Source: an uncultured bacterium (GTDB taxonomy: Bacteria; Bacteroidota; Ignavibacteria; Kapaibacteriales; UBA4661). From it: a DNA stretch of 64,000 bases. The position numbers and the translations under genes are program-made. The notes under the pieces are model-generated. The model ran no database searches. It was not told the DNA's origin and worked only from the letters and a program-made list of their open reading frames with translations. Shown here one piece after another: positions 44,245 through 53,752 of this stretch. The DNA lies in contig CALCNX010000122.1 of the NCBI GenBank assembly GCA_937899715.1, forward strand, positions 4,017 through 68,016, read 5' to 3'. The first letter of the stretch is position 1, and each line of letters begins with the position of its first letter.

Positions 44245-45522
44245 ATGATTCAAGCAGTACGCGGTACGAAAGATATTCTTCCCGCCGATATCGGCGCATG
44301 GCAGGTGCTTGAAGCCACATTCCGCCGCATCTCAGGGCAATTTGGTTTTCAAGAACTCCGCACTCCCGTTTTTGAGCACACCGAACTCTTCTCACGCGGT
44401 ATCGGTGAGACGACCGATATTGTTGGTAAAGAAATGTACACTTTCTTGGACCAAGGACAAACCTCCATTACCTTACGCCCCGAAGCCACTGCAAGCATTG
44501 TTCGTGCGGTCATTGAGAATACACTTGTCGAGAAAAATCCACTCCTGCGCCTTTGGTACATGGGCGCAATGTTTCGCCAAGAGCGCCCACAAAAAGGGCG
44601 TTTGCGGCAGTTTCACCAATTCGATGCGGAGATACTCGGTTCAGCACAGCCGGAAGCTGATGCCGAGAGCCTTTTACTCGCATACACTATTTTGCGTGCC
44701 ATCGGACTAACGGCATTTGAATTGCGGCTCAACTCTTTGGGAAATACCGAGAGCCGCCTACGGTATCGTGAGGCACTGCAAGCATATTTCCGCCCGCACA
44801 TCGGAGGAATGTCTGCGGACAGTCAAAATCGTTTGGAGAAAAATCCATTGCGCATCTTGGATTCAAAACATCCCGAAGATGCAGCCGTTGTTAAAGAAGC
44901 ACCATTACTCACAGAATATCTTGACGATGCAAGTCAACGATATTTTGAGAGCGTACAAAAAATTCTTGTGGCATTAGAAATTCCGTATATTGCGGACGCT
45001 CGTTTAGTGCGGGGACTTGACTACTATTGTCATACAACGTTTGAGTTCGTCACAACGCGTTTAGGTTCGCAGAATGCCATTGGCGGCGGTGGACGCTACG
45101 ACGGGCTTTTTGAGCAATTCGGTGGCAAACCCACTCCAGGCATTGGATTTGCATTTGGAATTGAGCGCCTCCTTCTTCTCCTCGAAGAAGAGCAGAAAAC
45201 TCCCGCAAGCGATACACAATGCGATCTCTACGTGATTGCTCTTGACGACGAATCCAGCCCGCTTGGCATGAAACTTGCTCAAGCGCTCCGCCTTCGAGGC
45301 TTGACGGTTATCACCGATGCACTCCGGCGTTCCTTCAAAGCACAAATGCGCGATGCAGACCGCACCAAAGCACGTTTTGTGGCAATCATTGGCGAAAAAG
45401 AACGACTCAACCAAAGCGCTATTATCAAAAATATGGCGACAAGCGAGCAGCACGAAATGGCGTTGGAAGATACAAACACACTGTACCAAGCCATTTATGG
45501 GTTAGAAAAAGAACTATCATAG
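44245..45522 (+). CDS. hisS: Histidyl-tRNA synthetase
   Basis: Charges tRNA-His. The 425-residue class II synthetase has the N-terminal AVRGTKDILPADI block, motif 2 (LWYMGAMFRQERPQKGRLRQFHQFDAE), the histidine loop GLDYYCHTTFE, motif 3 (GIGFAFGIERLLLLL) and the C-terminal anticodon-binding domain (CDLYVIALDDESSPLGMKLAQAL). Its spacing and length are standard. The glutamate dehydrogenase gene follows 74 bp downstream. Confidence 0.97.
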   Translation: MIQAVRGTKDILPADIGAWQVLEATFRRISGQFGFQELRTPVFEHTELFSRGIGETTDIVGKEMYTFLDQGQTSITLRPEATASIVRAVIENTLVEKNPLLRLWYMGAMFRQERPQKGRLRQFHQFDAEILGSAQPEADAESLLLAYTILRAIGLTAFELRLNSLGNTESRLRYREALQAYFRPHIGGMSADSQNRLEKNPLRILDSKHPEDAAVVKEAPLLTEYLDDASQRYFESVQKILVALEIPYIADARLVRGLDYYCHTTFEFVTTRLGSQNAIGGGGRYDGLFEQFGGKPTPGIGFAFGIERLLLLLEEEQKTPASDTQCDLYVIALDDESSPLGMKLAQALRLRGLTVITDALRRSFKAQMRDADRTKARFVAIIGEKERLNQSAIIKNMATSEQHEMALEDTNTLYQAIYGLEKELS

Positions 45523-45596
45523 ACATTCGATAACAAATCAGTCGTAATTTCTCAATTCATTCATTTGCTTTCAGATATTGTTCAGGAGTGTGAATT

Positions 45597-47159
45597 ATGG
45601 CAACCAAAACAGTTGCAAAACCCGCAGCAAAAGCTACGATAGCAAAAGCTACTGCAGCGAAATCTGCAAAAAAGCCCGTAGCAAAAACCACGGCAAAGCC
45701 CACAGTAAGCCAGAATGGTCATAGCAACGGTCATGCAGGACACGCCGCACAGCCTCTTCCGTTCTTCTTGTCGGTTGCACAGAACTTCGATAAAGCATCG
45801 AAGGCTCTTGGCTTGCCGCATGGCTTGGCAGAGCAGATTAAAGCCTGCAATTCCGTCTATTATTTTAATTTCCCGGTACGCATCAAAGGTGGAATCAAGG
45901 TAATTGAGGCATGGCGCTGTGAGCACAGCCATCACAAACTACCCACCAAAGGCGGTATTCGCTACAGTGAAATGGTTGACCAAGACGAGGTAATGGCACT
46001 TGCGGCACTGATGACCTACAAATGTGCCATTGTTCACGTTCCCTTTGGCGGTGCTAAGGGTGGCATTAAAATCAATCCGCGTGACTACACCGAGGAAGAA
46101 CTGGAGCGGATTACACGCCGCTATACCTCAGAATTGATTCATAAAAACTTTATCGGTCCTGCTGTGGACGTACCGGCACCGGATTATGGCACGGGCGAAC
46201 GCGAAATGGCGTGGATTGCCGACACCTATCTTAGTTTTCACGGCTCCACCGATATCAACGCTCTTGGCTGTGTAACGGGCAAGCCCATCGCGCAAGGCGG
46301 CGTACGTGGTCGTCGTGAAGCAACGGGTCGTGGCGTGATGTTTGGCTTGCGTCAGGCAACGGCGGACAAAGCTGATATGAAGCGCTTGAAGCTGACCACC
46401 GGCTTGGAAGGCAAAACAATTATCGTACAGGGCTTTGGTAATGTAGGCTTCTATGCGGCTAAATTCCTGCAAGAGCAGGGTGCAACCATTATTGGCATTG
46501 TAGAATGGGACGGCGCGGTTTATAATCCTAAGGGTATTAACATTGAGGACTTAGATAAACACCGCAACGAGACCAAGAGCATCACAAATTTCCCGAAAGC
46601 AAAAACCATTAAAAACAGCCGTGAAGTGCTTGAGTACGAGTGCGACATCCTTATTCCGGCAGCACTTGAAAGCCAAATTACGTCTGAGAACGCACCACGC
46701 ATCAAGGCAAAAATTATTGCTGAGGGCGCAAACGGTCCTGTAACCGCCGATGCTGAAGATATTCTCCTCAAAAAAGGTATTTTGATTATACCCGATATGT
46801 ACCTGAATGCAGGCGGTGTAACGGTTTCGTACTTCGAGTGGCTCAAAAACATCTCTCACGTCCGCTTCGGTCGTATGGAAAAGCGTTTTGAAGAAAACAC
46901 ACAGCGCCGAATGGTGGAAGCTGTGGAAGAACTCGTCGGACGTAATTTCTCGCAAAGCGAGCGCAAACTGCTTATTCGTGGCGCAGGCGAAGAAGATCTT
47001 GTGAATTCCGGCTTGGAAGACACGATGATTAACGCCTACGAAGAAATCAAAAAATACTCCGACTCGCACCCGCAAATCCATGACCTGCGCACAGCAGCAT
47101 TTGCCTCAGCGATTGACAAAGTAGCTACGACGTACAAGCAACTTGGCTTGTTCCCATAA
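45597..47159 (+). CDS. Glutamate dehydrogenase with histone-H1-like N-terminal tail
   Basis: A 520-residue member of the Glu/Leu/Phe/Val dehydrogenase family, interconverting glutamate and 2-oxoglutarate plus ammonia. The substrate domain has HHKLPTKGGIRY and YKCAIVHVPFGGAKGGI with the catalytic lysine, and the coenzyme domain has IVQGFGNVGFYAAKFL. The first 55 residues are unusual: an Ala/Lys/Pro/Thr-rich stretch (ATKTVAKPAAKATIAKATA...) like the tail of histone H1, ending in a His/Gly/Asn segment (NGHSNGHAGHAA). A good ribosome site, AGGAG 9 bp upstream of the ATG at 45597, supports this start. The catalytic domain starts at about residue 56. Confidence 0.94.
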   Translation: MATKTVAKPAAKATIAKATAAKSAKKPVAKTTAKPTVSQNGHSNGHAGHAAQPLPFFLSVAQNFDKASKALGLPHGLAEQIKACNSVYYFNFPVRIKGGIKVIEAWRCEHSHHKLPTKGGIRYSEMVDQDEVMALAALMTYKCAIVHVPFGGAKGGIKINPRDYTEEELERITRRYTSELIHKNFIGPAVDVPAPDYGTGEREMAWIADTYLSFHGSTDINALGCVTGKPIAQGGVRGRREATGRGVMFGLRQATADKADMKRLKLTTGLEGKTIIVQGFGNVGFYAAKFLQEQGATIIGIVEWDGAVYNPKGINIEDLDKHRNETKSITNFPKAKTIKNSREVLEYECDILIPAALESQITSENAPRIKAKIIAEGANGPVTADAEDILLKKGILIIPDMYLNAGGVTVSYFEWLKNISHVRFGRMEKRFEENTQRRMVEAVEELVGRNFSQSERKLLIRGAGEEDLVNSGLEDTMINAYEEIKKYSDSHPQIHDLRTAAFASAIDKVATTYKQLGLFP

Positions 47160-47185
47160 GAAGAATCGTAAAGATTGAATAGAAC

Positions 47186-47216
47186 AAAAGGGCTTTTCGC
47201 ACGAGAAGCCCTTTTT
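47186..47216. terminator. Bidirectional rho-independent terminator
   Basis: aaaagggctt and aagcccttttt arms flank a short loop and are followed by TTTTT on the plus strand and by TTTTG on the minus strand. It sits 27 bp after the glutamate dehydrogenase stop and 5 bp before the end of the minus-strand DUF2127 gene, so it serves both converging genes. Confidence 0.88.
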
Positions 47217-47220
47217 GTTT

Positions 47221-47697
47221 TTAGTTTTTGGCTGTCTTTTCTTCTTCGGTCTTTTTGTGCAATGTCCGCCAGAGATACCACACAATTGCACTATTAGCAA
47301 GAATAACTACAACTTTTACAATCGTTGGTTTATGTACCAAATGATAGATTTCAAGCGGGATAAGCGATGCCGTTGCTATGACCATGAACCATTCCGCCCA
47401 GCGCTGTCCCAAATAGACACCCACGCCTTCTATCCACAATACTACCGAATAAATAAGCGCCAGAACGCCTGTTGACCGCACAGCGTCGCCTAAAAGGAAT
47501 GTTTCTACTTTGGAAAGCAGCCAATGAAAAACCTTACCATGTGGCAACATCAATTCATCATCAAGCCACTCAATAATGGCTTGATACCAAGCGTCGCGGG
47601 AATCTACAAACAGAAGTGATACGCCGATAAAAATGAGCGCACAACCTTTTGCAATTTTGTAAAGTGCAATCGTGCGCAGATACTTGTTTGAGTGCAT
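47221..47697 (-). CDS. DUF2127 membrane protein
   Basis: A 158-residue integral membrane protein with four helices. It opens with RTIALYKIAKGCALIFIGVSLLF and has WIEGVGVYLGQRWAEWFMVIATASLIPLEIYHL, both typical of DUF2127. The C-terminal tail is charged (LHKKTEEEKTAKN). Function unknown. Upstream lies a long nested palindrome that separates it from the deacetylase gene. Confidence 0.8.
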   Translation of the reverse strand: MHSNKYLRTIALYKIAKGCALIFIGVSLLFVDSRDAWYQAIIEWLDDELMLPHGKVFHWLLSKVETFLLGDAVRSTGVLALIYSVVLWIEGVGVYLGQRWAEWFMVIATASLIPLEIYHLVHKPTIVKVVVILANSAIVWYLWRTLHKKTEEEKTAKN

Positions 47698-47729
47698 AGT
47701 TGTTAGGAAAATCGGGAATGAATAAATTA

Positions 47730-47846
47730 GACTTTCGCAAAAAACAGGGAGTGCGGAATTTTAATTCCGCCGTTACATGAGAAATACGCTGCGGAATTAA
47801 AATTCCGCACTCCAAATCATGTTCGTTCTTGCTATTTGCGAAAGTC
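47730..47846. repeat. Nested palindromic element, copy 1
   Basis: Outer 12-bp arms gactttcgcaaa (47730-47741) and tttgcgaaagtc (47835-47846) enclose inner arms of about 24 bp that share the core ggagtgcggaatt...ttccgc (47748-47770 and 47791-47813). Each inner arm is itself a palindrome (gcggaattttaattccgc). The whole can fold as one long hairpin or two short ones. The inner core recurs in reverse order at 58559-58625. It lies between two minus-strand genes. Confidence 0.75.
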
Positions 47847-47876
47847 CTATAAATGTGAAAATGTTGGTTTTCAGGG

Positions 47877-48773
47877 TTAGCCGTAAATATGCCGAAGCAC
47901 GCGGTACGTCTGGATATGGGCTTGCACCGTGAGGTAAACTGATTTTGCATAGCCGCCGCCCATTGCCACCGAAACAGGTATGCCGTGTTGCTTGCAAGCG
48001 CGAAAGACCATTTCATCGCGACGAGCAAGCCCGTCCATGGAGAGTGCAAGCCTGCCCAGCGTATCTTCGCGGAGCGGGTCAACTCCTGCTTGGAACAGCA
48101 CAATATCGGGCTTCCATGCAAAAATCTTCGGTAATTCCGTTTCCAAAATTGCCAGATACTCGTCGTCCGATGTGTTGTCTGCTAAGTCTATATCTACTGT
48201 GGAAGGAACTTTGCGAAAAGGATAATTTTTTGCGCCGTGCATACTGAAAAGGTACACGTCATCGCGTCCGCCGAGAATAGCCGCTGTTCCATTGCCCTGA
48301 TGCACGTCCAAATCAATCACTGCTACACGCCTTGCCAATCCTTGTGCAAAGAGATACTGAACGACCACCGCCAAATCATTGAACACGCAGAAACCTTCAC
48401 CTGCATCGTAAAGCGCATGATGCGTCCCGCCTGCAAGATTACCCGCAAAACCGCTTTCCAGTGCTTCTTCTGCCGATGCAATCGCCCCACCGACAATAGT
48501 GAACGAGCGAATAACCAACTCCGGCGACCATGGGAAGCCAATACGCCGCATAACCATGCGGTCAACCGTTCCGTGCAGAACAGCGTCCACGTAGTGCGGT
48601 GCGTGAGCCAGTTTGACCACTTCCGGCGAGACGGGTTCGGAAAGGTAAAATTCATGTGGCTGAACAATTCCGTTAGCCACAAGTCCATCGCGCACAAGCC
48701 TATACTTGGTGATAGGAAACTTATGCCCTTCGGGAAGTGGCAATACATAAACGTCGGAATAAAAAGCCATCAT
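47877..48773 (-). CDS. Histone-deacetylase-family protein (class II-like amidohydrolase)
   Basis: A 298-residue zinc-dependent deacetylase of the HDAC/AcuC/acetoin-utilisation superfamily. It has the N-terminal HKFPITKYRLVRDGL, the His pair in GTHHALYD, the metal residues in VIDLDVHQGNGTA and in FSMHGAKNYPF, and FQAGVDPLREDTLG with the second Asp. The substrate could be acetylated polyamines, acetoin-like compounds or a protein; not predictable. Two ATGs are adjacent (48773 and 48770); either is possible. It is followed downstream by the palindromic element and DUF2127. Confidence 0.9.
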   Translation of the reverse strand: MMAFYSDVYVLPLPEGHKFPITKYRLVRDGLVANGIVQPHEFYLSEPVSPEVVKLAHAPHYVDAVLHGTVDRMVMRRIGFPWSPELVIRSFTIVGGAIASAEEALESGFAGNLAGGTHHALYDAGEGFCVFNDLAVVVQYLFAQGLARRVAVIDLDVHQGNGTAAILGGRDDVYLFSMHGAKNYPFRKVPSTVDIDLADNTSDDEYLAILETELPKIFAWKPDIVLFQAGVDPLREDTLGRLALSMDGLARRDEMVFRACKQHGIPVSVAMGGGYAKSVYLTVQAHIQTYRVLRHIYG

Positions 48774-48959
48774 ACGACAACGCTGCAAAATGGAAAATAT
48801 CAGCAATTTTCTAAAATACGAATCCCACATCTTTTTTGCGGATAATTTCTCCCGTCATCAATTTACCGTTGTAGAAATGGTCAGAATACAGTATTTTCCC
48901 CAATAAACAAGAGTCCTAGTCTTTACAATACTCATTCGAGTAATCTACCTACACACCTC

Positions 48960-49712
48960 ATGCACATCCTTGTAACGAATGATGACGGAATAGATTCTCC
49001 GGGGATTTACGCCCTTGTTCATGCGCTGCGTTCCGTCGGGAAAGTCTCCGTGGTCGCGCCGGACCGACAGCAAAGCGCAGTTGGTCACGCTCTGACAGTG
49101 AGCAGTCCGCTTCGCGCCACAAAAATTCGCCGCGACGGTGAGTTTTTTGGTTATGCTGTTAACGGAACACCGGCGGATTGTGTGAAAATCGGTATTTGTG
49201 CGCTCTTGGAGGAAAAAGCAGATTTGCTTGTTTCCGGCATCAATCACGGCTCGAATACCTCAAAAAACATTCTCTATTCGGGTACTGTTTCGGCAGCCAC
49301 TGAAGGCATGATGATGGGACTGCCGTCCATTGCGGTTTCGATTGATTCGCTGGACTACCGCACCGACTGCACTATTGCTGCCGAATATGCAGCCCGCATT
49401 GCCAGCCAGTACACCGATTTGAATATCCCTGCCGATACAATTTTGAATGTGAACGCGCCTGCGCTACCGAAAGAACAAATCAAGGGCTTCCGCGTAACAC
49501 GGCAAGGCACTTCCGGGTGGGAAGATGCCTACGAGCGCCGCAAAGACCCGATGGGACGGGAATATTTCTGGCTTTCGGGGCAATACAATTCTATCGATAC
49601 CGATATTGATTCCGACGAAGGCGCAATGAAAGCCGGTTACGTCTCGGTAACGCCGGTGCGGTATCAATTAACGAATGAAGACATCCGCAGGCGTTTACAC
49701 ATTGCGGAATAA
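48960..49712 (+). CDS. surE: 5'/3'-nucleotidase SurE
   Basis: A metal-dependent acid phosphatase acting on nucleoside monophosphates, with roles in stationary-phase survival. The 250-residue product has MHILVTNDDGIDSPG (metal aspartates D8-D9), APDRQQSAVGHALT, NGTPADCVKIGI and SGINHGSNTSKNILYSGTV, all canonical. A histidine kinase gene begins 61 bp after its stop codon on the same strand. It is divergent from the deacetylase gene, with 186 bp between them. Confidence 0.95.
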   Translation: MHILVTNDDGIDSPGIYALVHALRSVGKVSVVAPDRQQSAVGHALTVSSPLRATKIRRDGEFFGYAVNGTPADCVKIGICALLEEKADLLVSGINHGSNTSKNILYSGTVSAATEGMMMGLPSIAVSIDSLDYRTDCTIAAEYAARIASQYTDLNIPADTILNVNAPALPKEQIKGFRVTRQGTSGWEDAYERRKDPMGREYFWLSGQYNSIDTDIDSDEGAMKAGYVSVTPVRYQLTNEDIRRRLHIAE

Positions 49713-49773
49713 CAATGTAGATTTTGGCAAACTTTACTCACGATACTATCACTGCTCCCACACCTCCTCCGCT

Positions 49774-51444
49774 ATGTCTGTTCCTGAACATAACGCTTTT
49801 GATGCTCTTGCCGTCGGCATTTTCGCCCTCGACGAGCAGTATATCGTTCGTGCGTGGAATGAACGCCTGACCGAATGGACAGGGCTTTCGGCAAATGCAC
49901 TTATCGGCACGGATATCCGTTTGTGGTTCGGACATTTGCGGGCAAACGACTTCGGAGATGCCTTCCGGGCGTTGTGGCAAAGCAAAGAGATGGTGAATTT
50001 TGAAGGATTTCCAAGCATCATTCCGTCGTACGCATATGAGGGCATACGACGCGTAGAAAGCGCTTCAGCACGACTCTACACTACATCTGATACCGATGGC
50101 AGTAAAACGTATGCACTTTTCACGCTCCAGGACATTACTCCGCAAGCTGAAGAGATTGAGCATTTCAAAACCTCTATTGTTGAAATCGAAGAGATTTGGC
50201 GTAACGACGAGGAAATTCGTATTCTGAATGAAGAACTTGAAAAGCGTGTCGGTGAGCGCACCGATGAACTGGGACAACTCAATCAGCAGCTCACCAAAGA
50301 GATTACCATTCGTAAGCAAGTAGAAGAGGCATTTCGGCACAGCGAGCAACTTCTCTCGTTAATTTTTGAAAATGCTGCTGTTGGATTGGCGCTTTTACAT
50401 CAAAATGGGCGTTATATCAGAATAAACCAAATGTTCTGCCGTATGTTCGGCTTCAATGTAGAAGAGCTTCTGGGGAAACACTTTGCATACCTTTACGACG
50501 AAGAAGAGCGATTTACCGCCACTGAGCGCTGGAATGACATTATCTTTGGTGATATGGGCATTCTTAGCGGAGAAAGACATTTTCAACTGCGGAACGGCTC
50601 CGAAATAGATATTTACTTTACCACAGTCCGCTTCACTACTGCCGATGGAGACATTCGCGTTATCACCACCGGCACGGACATTACAGGCATCAAACGGGCA
50701 CAAGAAGAAATGCGACTAGCGTTGGAGCGCGAGCAAGAACTCAACAAGCTCAAGGCAAACTTTGTAACAGCAGTCTCGCATGAATTTAGAACGCCCCTGA
50801 CGGTCATCTTTTCCTCGTCCGAGATTTTGCAGGCACAAACAAACATGGCGGAGGACAAACGCAACAAAATGCACTTCCAGATAGAGCGGAGCGTCAAACG
50901 CATGACCGAGCTTTTGGATGAGGTCGTCTTTATCGAACGAAGCATGAAAGAGCGCACCATAGCATTTCCGCGCCCAACCAACATTAACAAACTTATTTAC
51001 GATATTGTCCGCGAAACAGAAGTTTTTGACCAAAACAATCACATCATCAGCACCGCATTTACTGGGTTTCAAGGGGAGATTGAAGAAACAAATTCTGCAT
51101 TTATGATCTCGCTGGATTCTGGATTGGTGCGGTCTATCGTGAGTCATCTCCTTGCAAATGCTCTCAAATTCTCACCTCCGGGCACAACGGTTGAGTTGGA
51201 AGTTCGTTATACACCCACAGCGCTCATTCTGCAATTTACTGACGAAGGTATCGGGATACCGGAACGTGAAAAGTCTTCCATTTATGACCTGTTCTTCCGC
51301 GGGAGCAACGTCGGCATGGCGCAAGGAACCGGAATGGGGCTGACCATAGTGAAGCGCTGCGTCAATGCGCACTTGGGCAAAATTACCTGCGAAAGTCAGC
51401 TAGGAGAAGGCACGAGGTTTACTGTTCAGATTCCACTTGAGTAA
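49774..51444 (+). CDS. PAS-domain sensor histidine kinase (orphan)
   Basis: A 556-residue cytosolic kinase: an N-terminal PAS domain (DALAVGIFALDEQYIVRAWNERL), a coiled-coil (EEIWRNDEEIRILNEELEKRV), a second PAS with PAC (LIFENAAVGLALL ... VITTGTDITGIKRA), then HisKA with His336 in SHEFRTPLTVI and a HATPase domain (NALKFSPPG, DEGIGIP, GTGMGLTIVKRCV). No transmembrane helix or response regulator is adjacent. The ATG at 49774 starts the protein after SurE; the frame opens 33 codons earlier inside surE but that stretch looks non-native. Convergent with another orphan kinase. Confidence 0.88.
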   Translation: MSVPEHNAFDALAVGIFALDEQYIVRAWNERLTEWTGLSANALIGTDIRLWFGHLRANDFGDAFRALWQSKEMVNFEGFPSIIPSYAYEGIRRVESASARLYTTSDTDGSKTYALFTLQDITPQAEEIEHFKTSIVEIEEIWRNDEEIRILNEELEKRVGERTDELGQLNQQLTKEITIRKQVEEAFRHSEQLLSLIFENAAVGLALLHQNGRYIRINQMFCRMFGFNVEELLGKHFAYLYDEEERFTATERWNDIIFGDMGILSGERHFQLRNGSEIDIYFTTVRFTTADGDIRVITTGTDITGIKRAQEEMRLALEREQELNKLKANFVTAVSHEFRTPLTVIFSSSEILQAQTNMAEDKRNKMHFQIERSVKRMTELLDEVVFIERSMKERTIAFPRPTNINKLIYDIVRETEVFDQNNHIISTAFTGFQGEIEETNSAFMISLDSGLVRSIVSHLLANALKFSPPGTTVELEVRYTPTALILQFTDEGIGIPEREKSSIYDLFFRGSNVGMAQGTGMGLTIVKRCVNAHLGKITCESQLGEGTRFTVQIPLE

Positions 51445-51460
51445 AAATCTGCTCTTGAAA

Positions 51461-53575
51461 TTAACGTTTAATCGGTAATTCCACGATAAATGTTGCCCCA
51501 TGACCATATTCACTCTCAACACGAATAGTGCCGCCGAGAGTTTCAACGAGTTTTTTGACAATTGAAAGCCCAAGTCCCGTGGAATTCTCTCCCGCAGTGG
51601 GACGAGCAGATAATTTCGCAAAACGCCCGAAAAGTTTCTTTTTATCGTCTTCAGTTAGTCCTTGCCCTTCATCCCGCACAAACAAGCGCACCATAGCGCC
51701 TTCGGGAGCGACACCTATCCAAACACGTTTTTGCGGTGGCGAGTATTTCAGTGCATTAGAAACAAGATTGTCAAAAATTTGGCGGAGAATCGCTTCGTCT
51801 GTGCGCGCTATCACGCTCTCAGTCGGCATATCGAGCAAGAGGCTTATCTGCTTACTTTCTGCACGGAAGCTATATTCTTCTCCGACCGTGCGCACCGTTG
51901 CTGCCAAATCTACATCCGACGTGTTGAGCGTGATATGCCCCTCATCGACGGCTTGCGCGTCCAAGATATTGAGAATAATATCTCGCATTCTGACGGCTGT
52001 CCGCTCAATACCTTCCATCTGCGCAACAATTTCCTCAGTAGAAATTTTGTCAATGTACCGCCGCACTACTGAGGACGACATGACAATGGATGTTAGTGGA
52101 TTTTTGAGGTCATGCGAGGCGACTGCCAAAAATTCACTCTTTTGTTTGCTGAGTTCTTCCAATATCACGTTCTGTTCATGCAAAGCGGTATTGGCAAGCT
52201 CTATTTCCCCTGCTTGCTCTTCCAAAATGCTTTGTTGGCGCTGCAAGGCAAAGTTTTTCTCGTTCAGCTCTGTATTTGCAAGTTCAATATCGGTGGCTTG
52301 CTGTTCCAATATGGTTTGTTGGTGCAGAATTTGACCATTTTGCTCGTGTAAAAGCGCGTTATCGCGTTGCTTTCGGCGAATAAAGATCGCTAGAACTACC
52401 GCTAGTGCTGCCAAGAGAATCAATACCACAATCGCTGCCGTAAACTGCACTCGCTGACGGGCTTGTTCCTGCCCAAGAAGCTCTATACGGCGCTGTTGGT
52501 CTGCCACCGCAAGACGTGACTGCATTTCAGCAATCCGTTTTGTACTCGAAGCACTTTTGAGTGAATCTGCCAGATGTACATTCAGCATACGATAGTGATA
52601 CGCAGAATCAAAGGCTTTCTCCGCTACGAAGCCCGTTGCAATACCGTCGTAGCTATCTTTCAGAATCTGCGGTGCGCCTATGGCTATTGCTACTCCGATT
52701 GCTTGCCGGAAATACACTAATGCGCTCGCATTATCTCCCAAGGATGCGTAAATGTTTCCCAAAAGTTGGTACGATTCGCCCAAAGAATAGCTATTCCCCT
52801 GTGGTTCGCGGAGAGCGAGAGATTTTTTTTCGTATTCTAACGCACGTTCATAATCACCTTGCCGATAATAAATTGCGCCGATATTAAAGTAAGAATAGCC
52901 AATATGGACTACACTATGGCTTTGCTCTGCCAGACCAAGCGACCGCGTATGCCAGTACATTGCCGAATCATACATTTGTAATTTTTCATACACTAAGCCC
53001 AGATTATTGGCGCAAATACACAATCCCTCTACATCTCGGGACTGTTCAAAAAACGCCAGCGCCTTCAGATGAAATTCCTTTGTACGGGGATACTCTTCGC
53101 GGTAGAGGTGTACGTTTCCCATGCCCATATAACAATATGCCTTGCCAAGCCTGTTATCAGTCTTTTCGTACATTTGAAGCGAAGTAACAAAGGATTCAAG
53201 CGCTTGTGCATAATCGCCCATGCGGCTGCGGGCATAGCCAATATTGTAGTGCGCTCGTGCAGCACCATTCACATAGCCGATACGTTCGGCAATACCAAGC
53301 GCTTCGGAGGCTAGCCGAATGGCTTCAGAGAATTTTGTAAATCGTAGCGCACGGGACAAAGCATTGAGAGCATCTACTCGTGCGGAATCGCTGACGGCGG
53401 ATGTGATAGCAGCACGGAGACTATCGTTGGCGAGGTCGTTAAAAATTGTAGTAGCCGACGTTGTTCCTGTGGTGGGCTGAGAAATAGTCGTCTGCGAGAA
53501 CAGAAAATTTCCTGTCGCCATTACACAGAAGAATATGCAGAAAAATACGCAGAGCGCGGCAATACGACGAGACAT
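51461..53575 (-). CDS. TPR-repeat sensor histidine kinase (orphan)
   Basis: A 704-residue kinase. From the ATG at 53575 a signal peptide (IAALCVFFCIFFCVMATGNFLF) precedes about six tetratricopeptide repeats (YAQALESFVTSLQMYEKTD; YPRTKEFHLKALAFFEQ; YDSAMYWHTRSLGLAEQ; YERALEYEKKSLALRE), then a membrane helix (FTAAIVVLILLAALAVVLAIF), a coiled coil of repeated LEEQA-x-IELANTAL units, HisKA with SHDLKNPLTSIV and a HATPase end. Longer in-frame starts exist (53638). It is an orphan with no response regulator next to it; such periplasmic TPR kinases are common in Bacteroidota. Converges on the PAS kinase with a 16-bp gap. Confidence 0.88.
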   Translation of the reverse strand: MSRRIAALCVFFCIFFCVMATGNFLFSQTTISQPTTGTTSATTIFNDLANDSLRAAITSAVSDSARVDALNALSRALRFTKFSEAIRLASEALGIAERIGYVNGAARAHYNIGYARSRMGDYAQALESFVTSLQMYEKTDNRLGKAYCYMGMGNVHLYREEYPRTKEFHLKALAFFEQSRDVEGLCICANNLGLVYEKLQMYDSAMYWHTRSLGLAEQSHSVVHIGYSYFNIGAIYYRQGDYERALEYEKKSLALREPQGNSYSLGESYQLLGNIYASLGDNASALVYFRQAIGVAIAIGAPQILKDSYDGIATGFVAEKAFDSAYHYRMLNVHLADSLKSASSTKRIAEMQSRLAVADQQRRIELLGQEQARQRVQFTAAIVVLILLAALAVVLAIFIRRKQRDNALLHEQNGQILHQQTILEQQATDIELANTELNEKNFALQRQQSILEEQAGEIELANTALHEQNVILEELSKQKSEFLAVASHDLKNPLTSIVMSSSVVRRYIDKISTEEIVAQMEGIERTAVRMRDIILNILDAQAVDEGHITLNTSDVDLAATVRTVGEEYSFRAESKQISLLLDMPTESVIARTDEAILRQIFDNLVSNALKYSPPQKRVWIGVAPEGAMVRLFVRDEGQGLTEDDKKKLFGRFAKLSARPTAGENSTGLGLSIVKKLVETLGGTIRVESEYGHGATFIVELPIKR

Positions 53576-53752
53576 CCCGCAGGAATGCTTGGAGTGCTGG
53601 CGCGAGAAAGATGCGTGAAATACCATACCCTTGCCCATCGTTCGGTATAATGATGCACAGATTGTTTTATTGATTATAGCTTGCAGAAACAATCTAGCAA
53701 AAATGGGCTTCGCCTACAAGAATCATCTTTCCGATGATGTGAAATTACCTAT

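Noticed and set aside
43984..44253. Minus-strand frames between icd and hisS
   Set aside because: They have no ribosome site or family similarity and end inside the hisS start; the region reads better as promoter DNA.
52112..52351. Plus-strand frames antisense to the coiled-coil of the TPR kinase
   Set aside because: They reflect the repeated codons of the LEEQA coiled-coil unit on the opposite strand.
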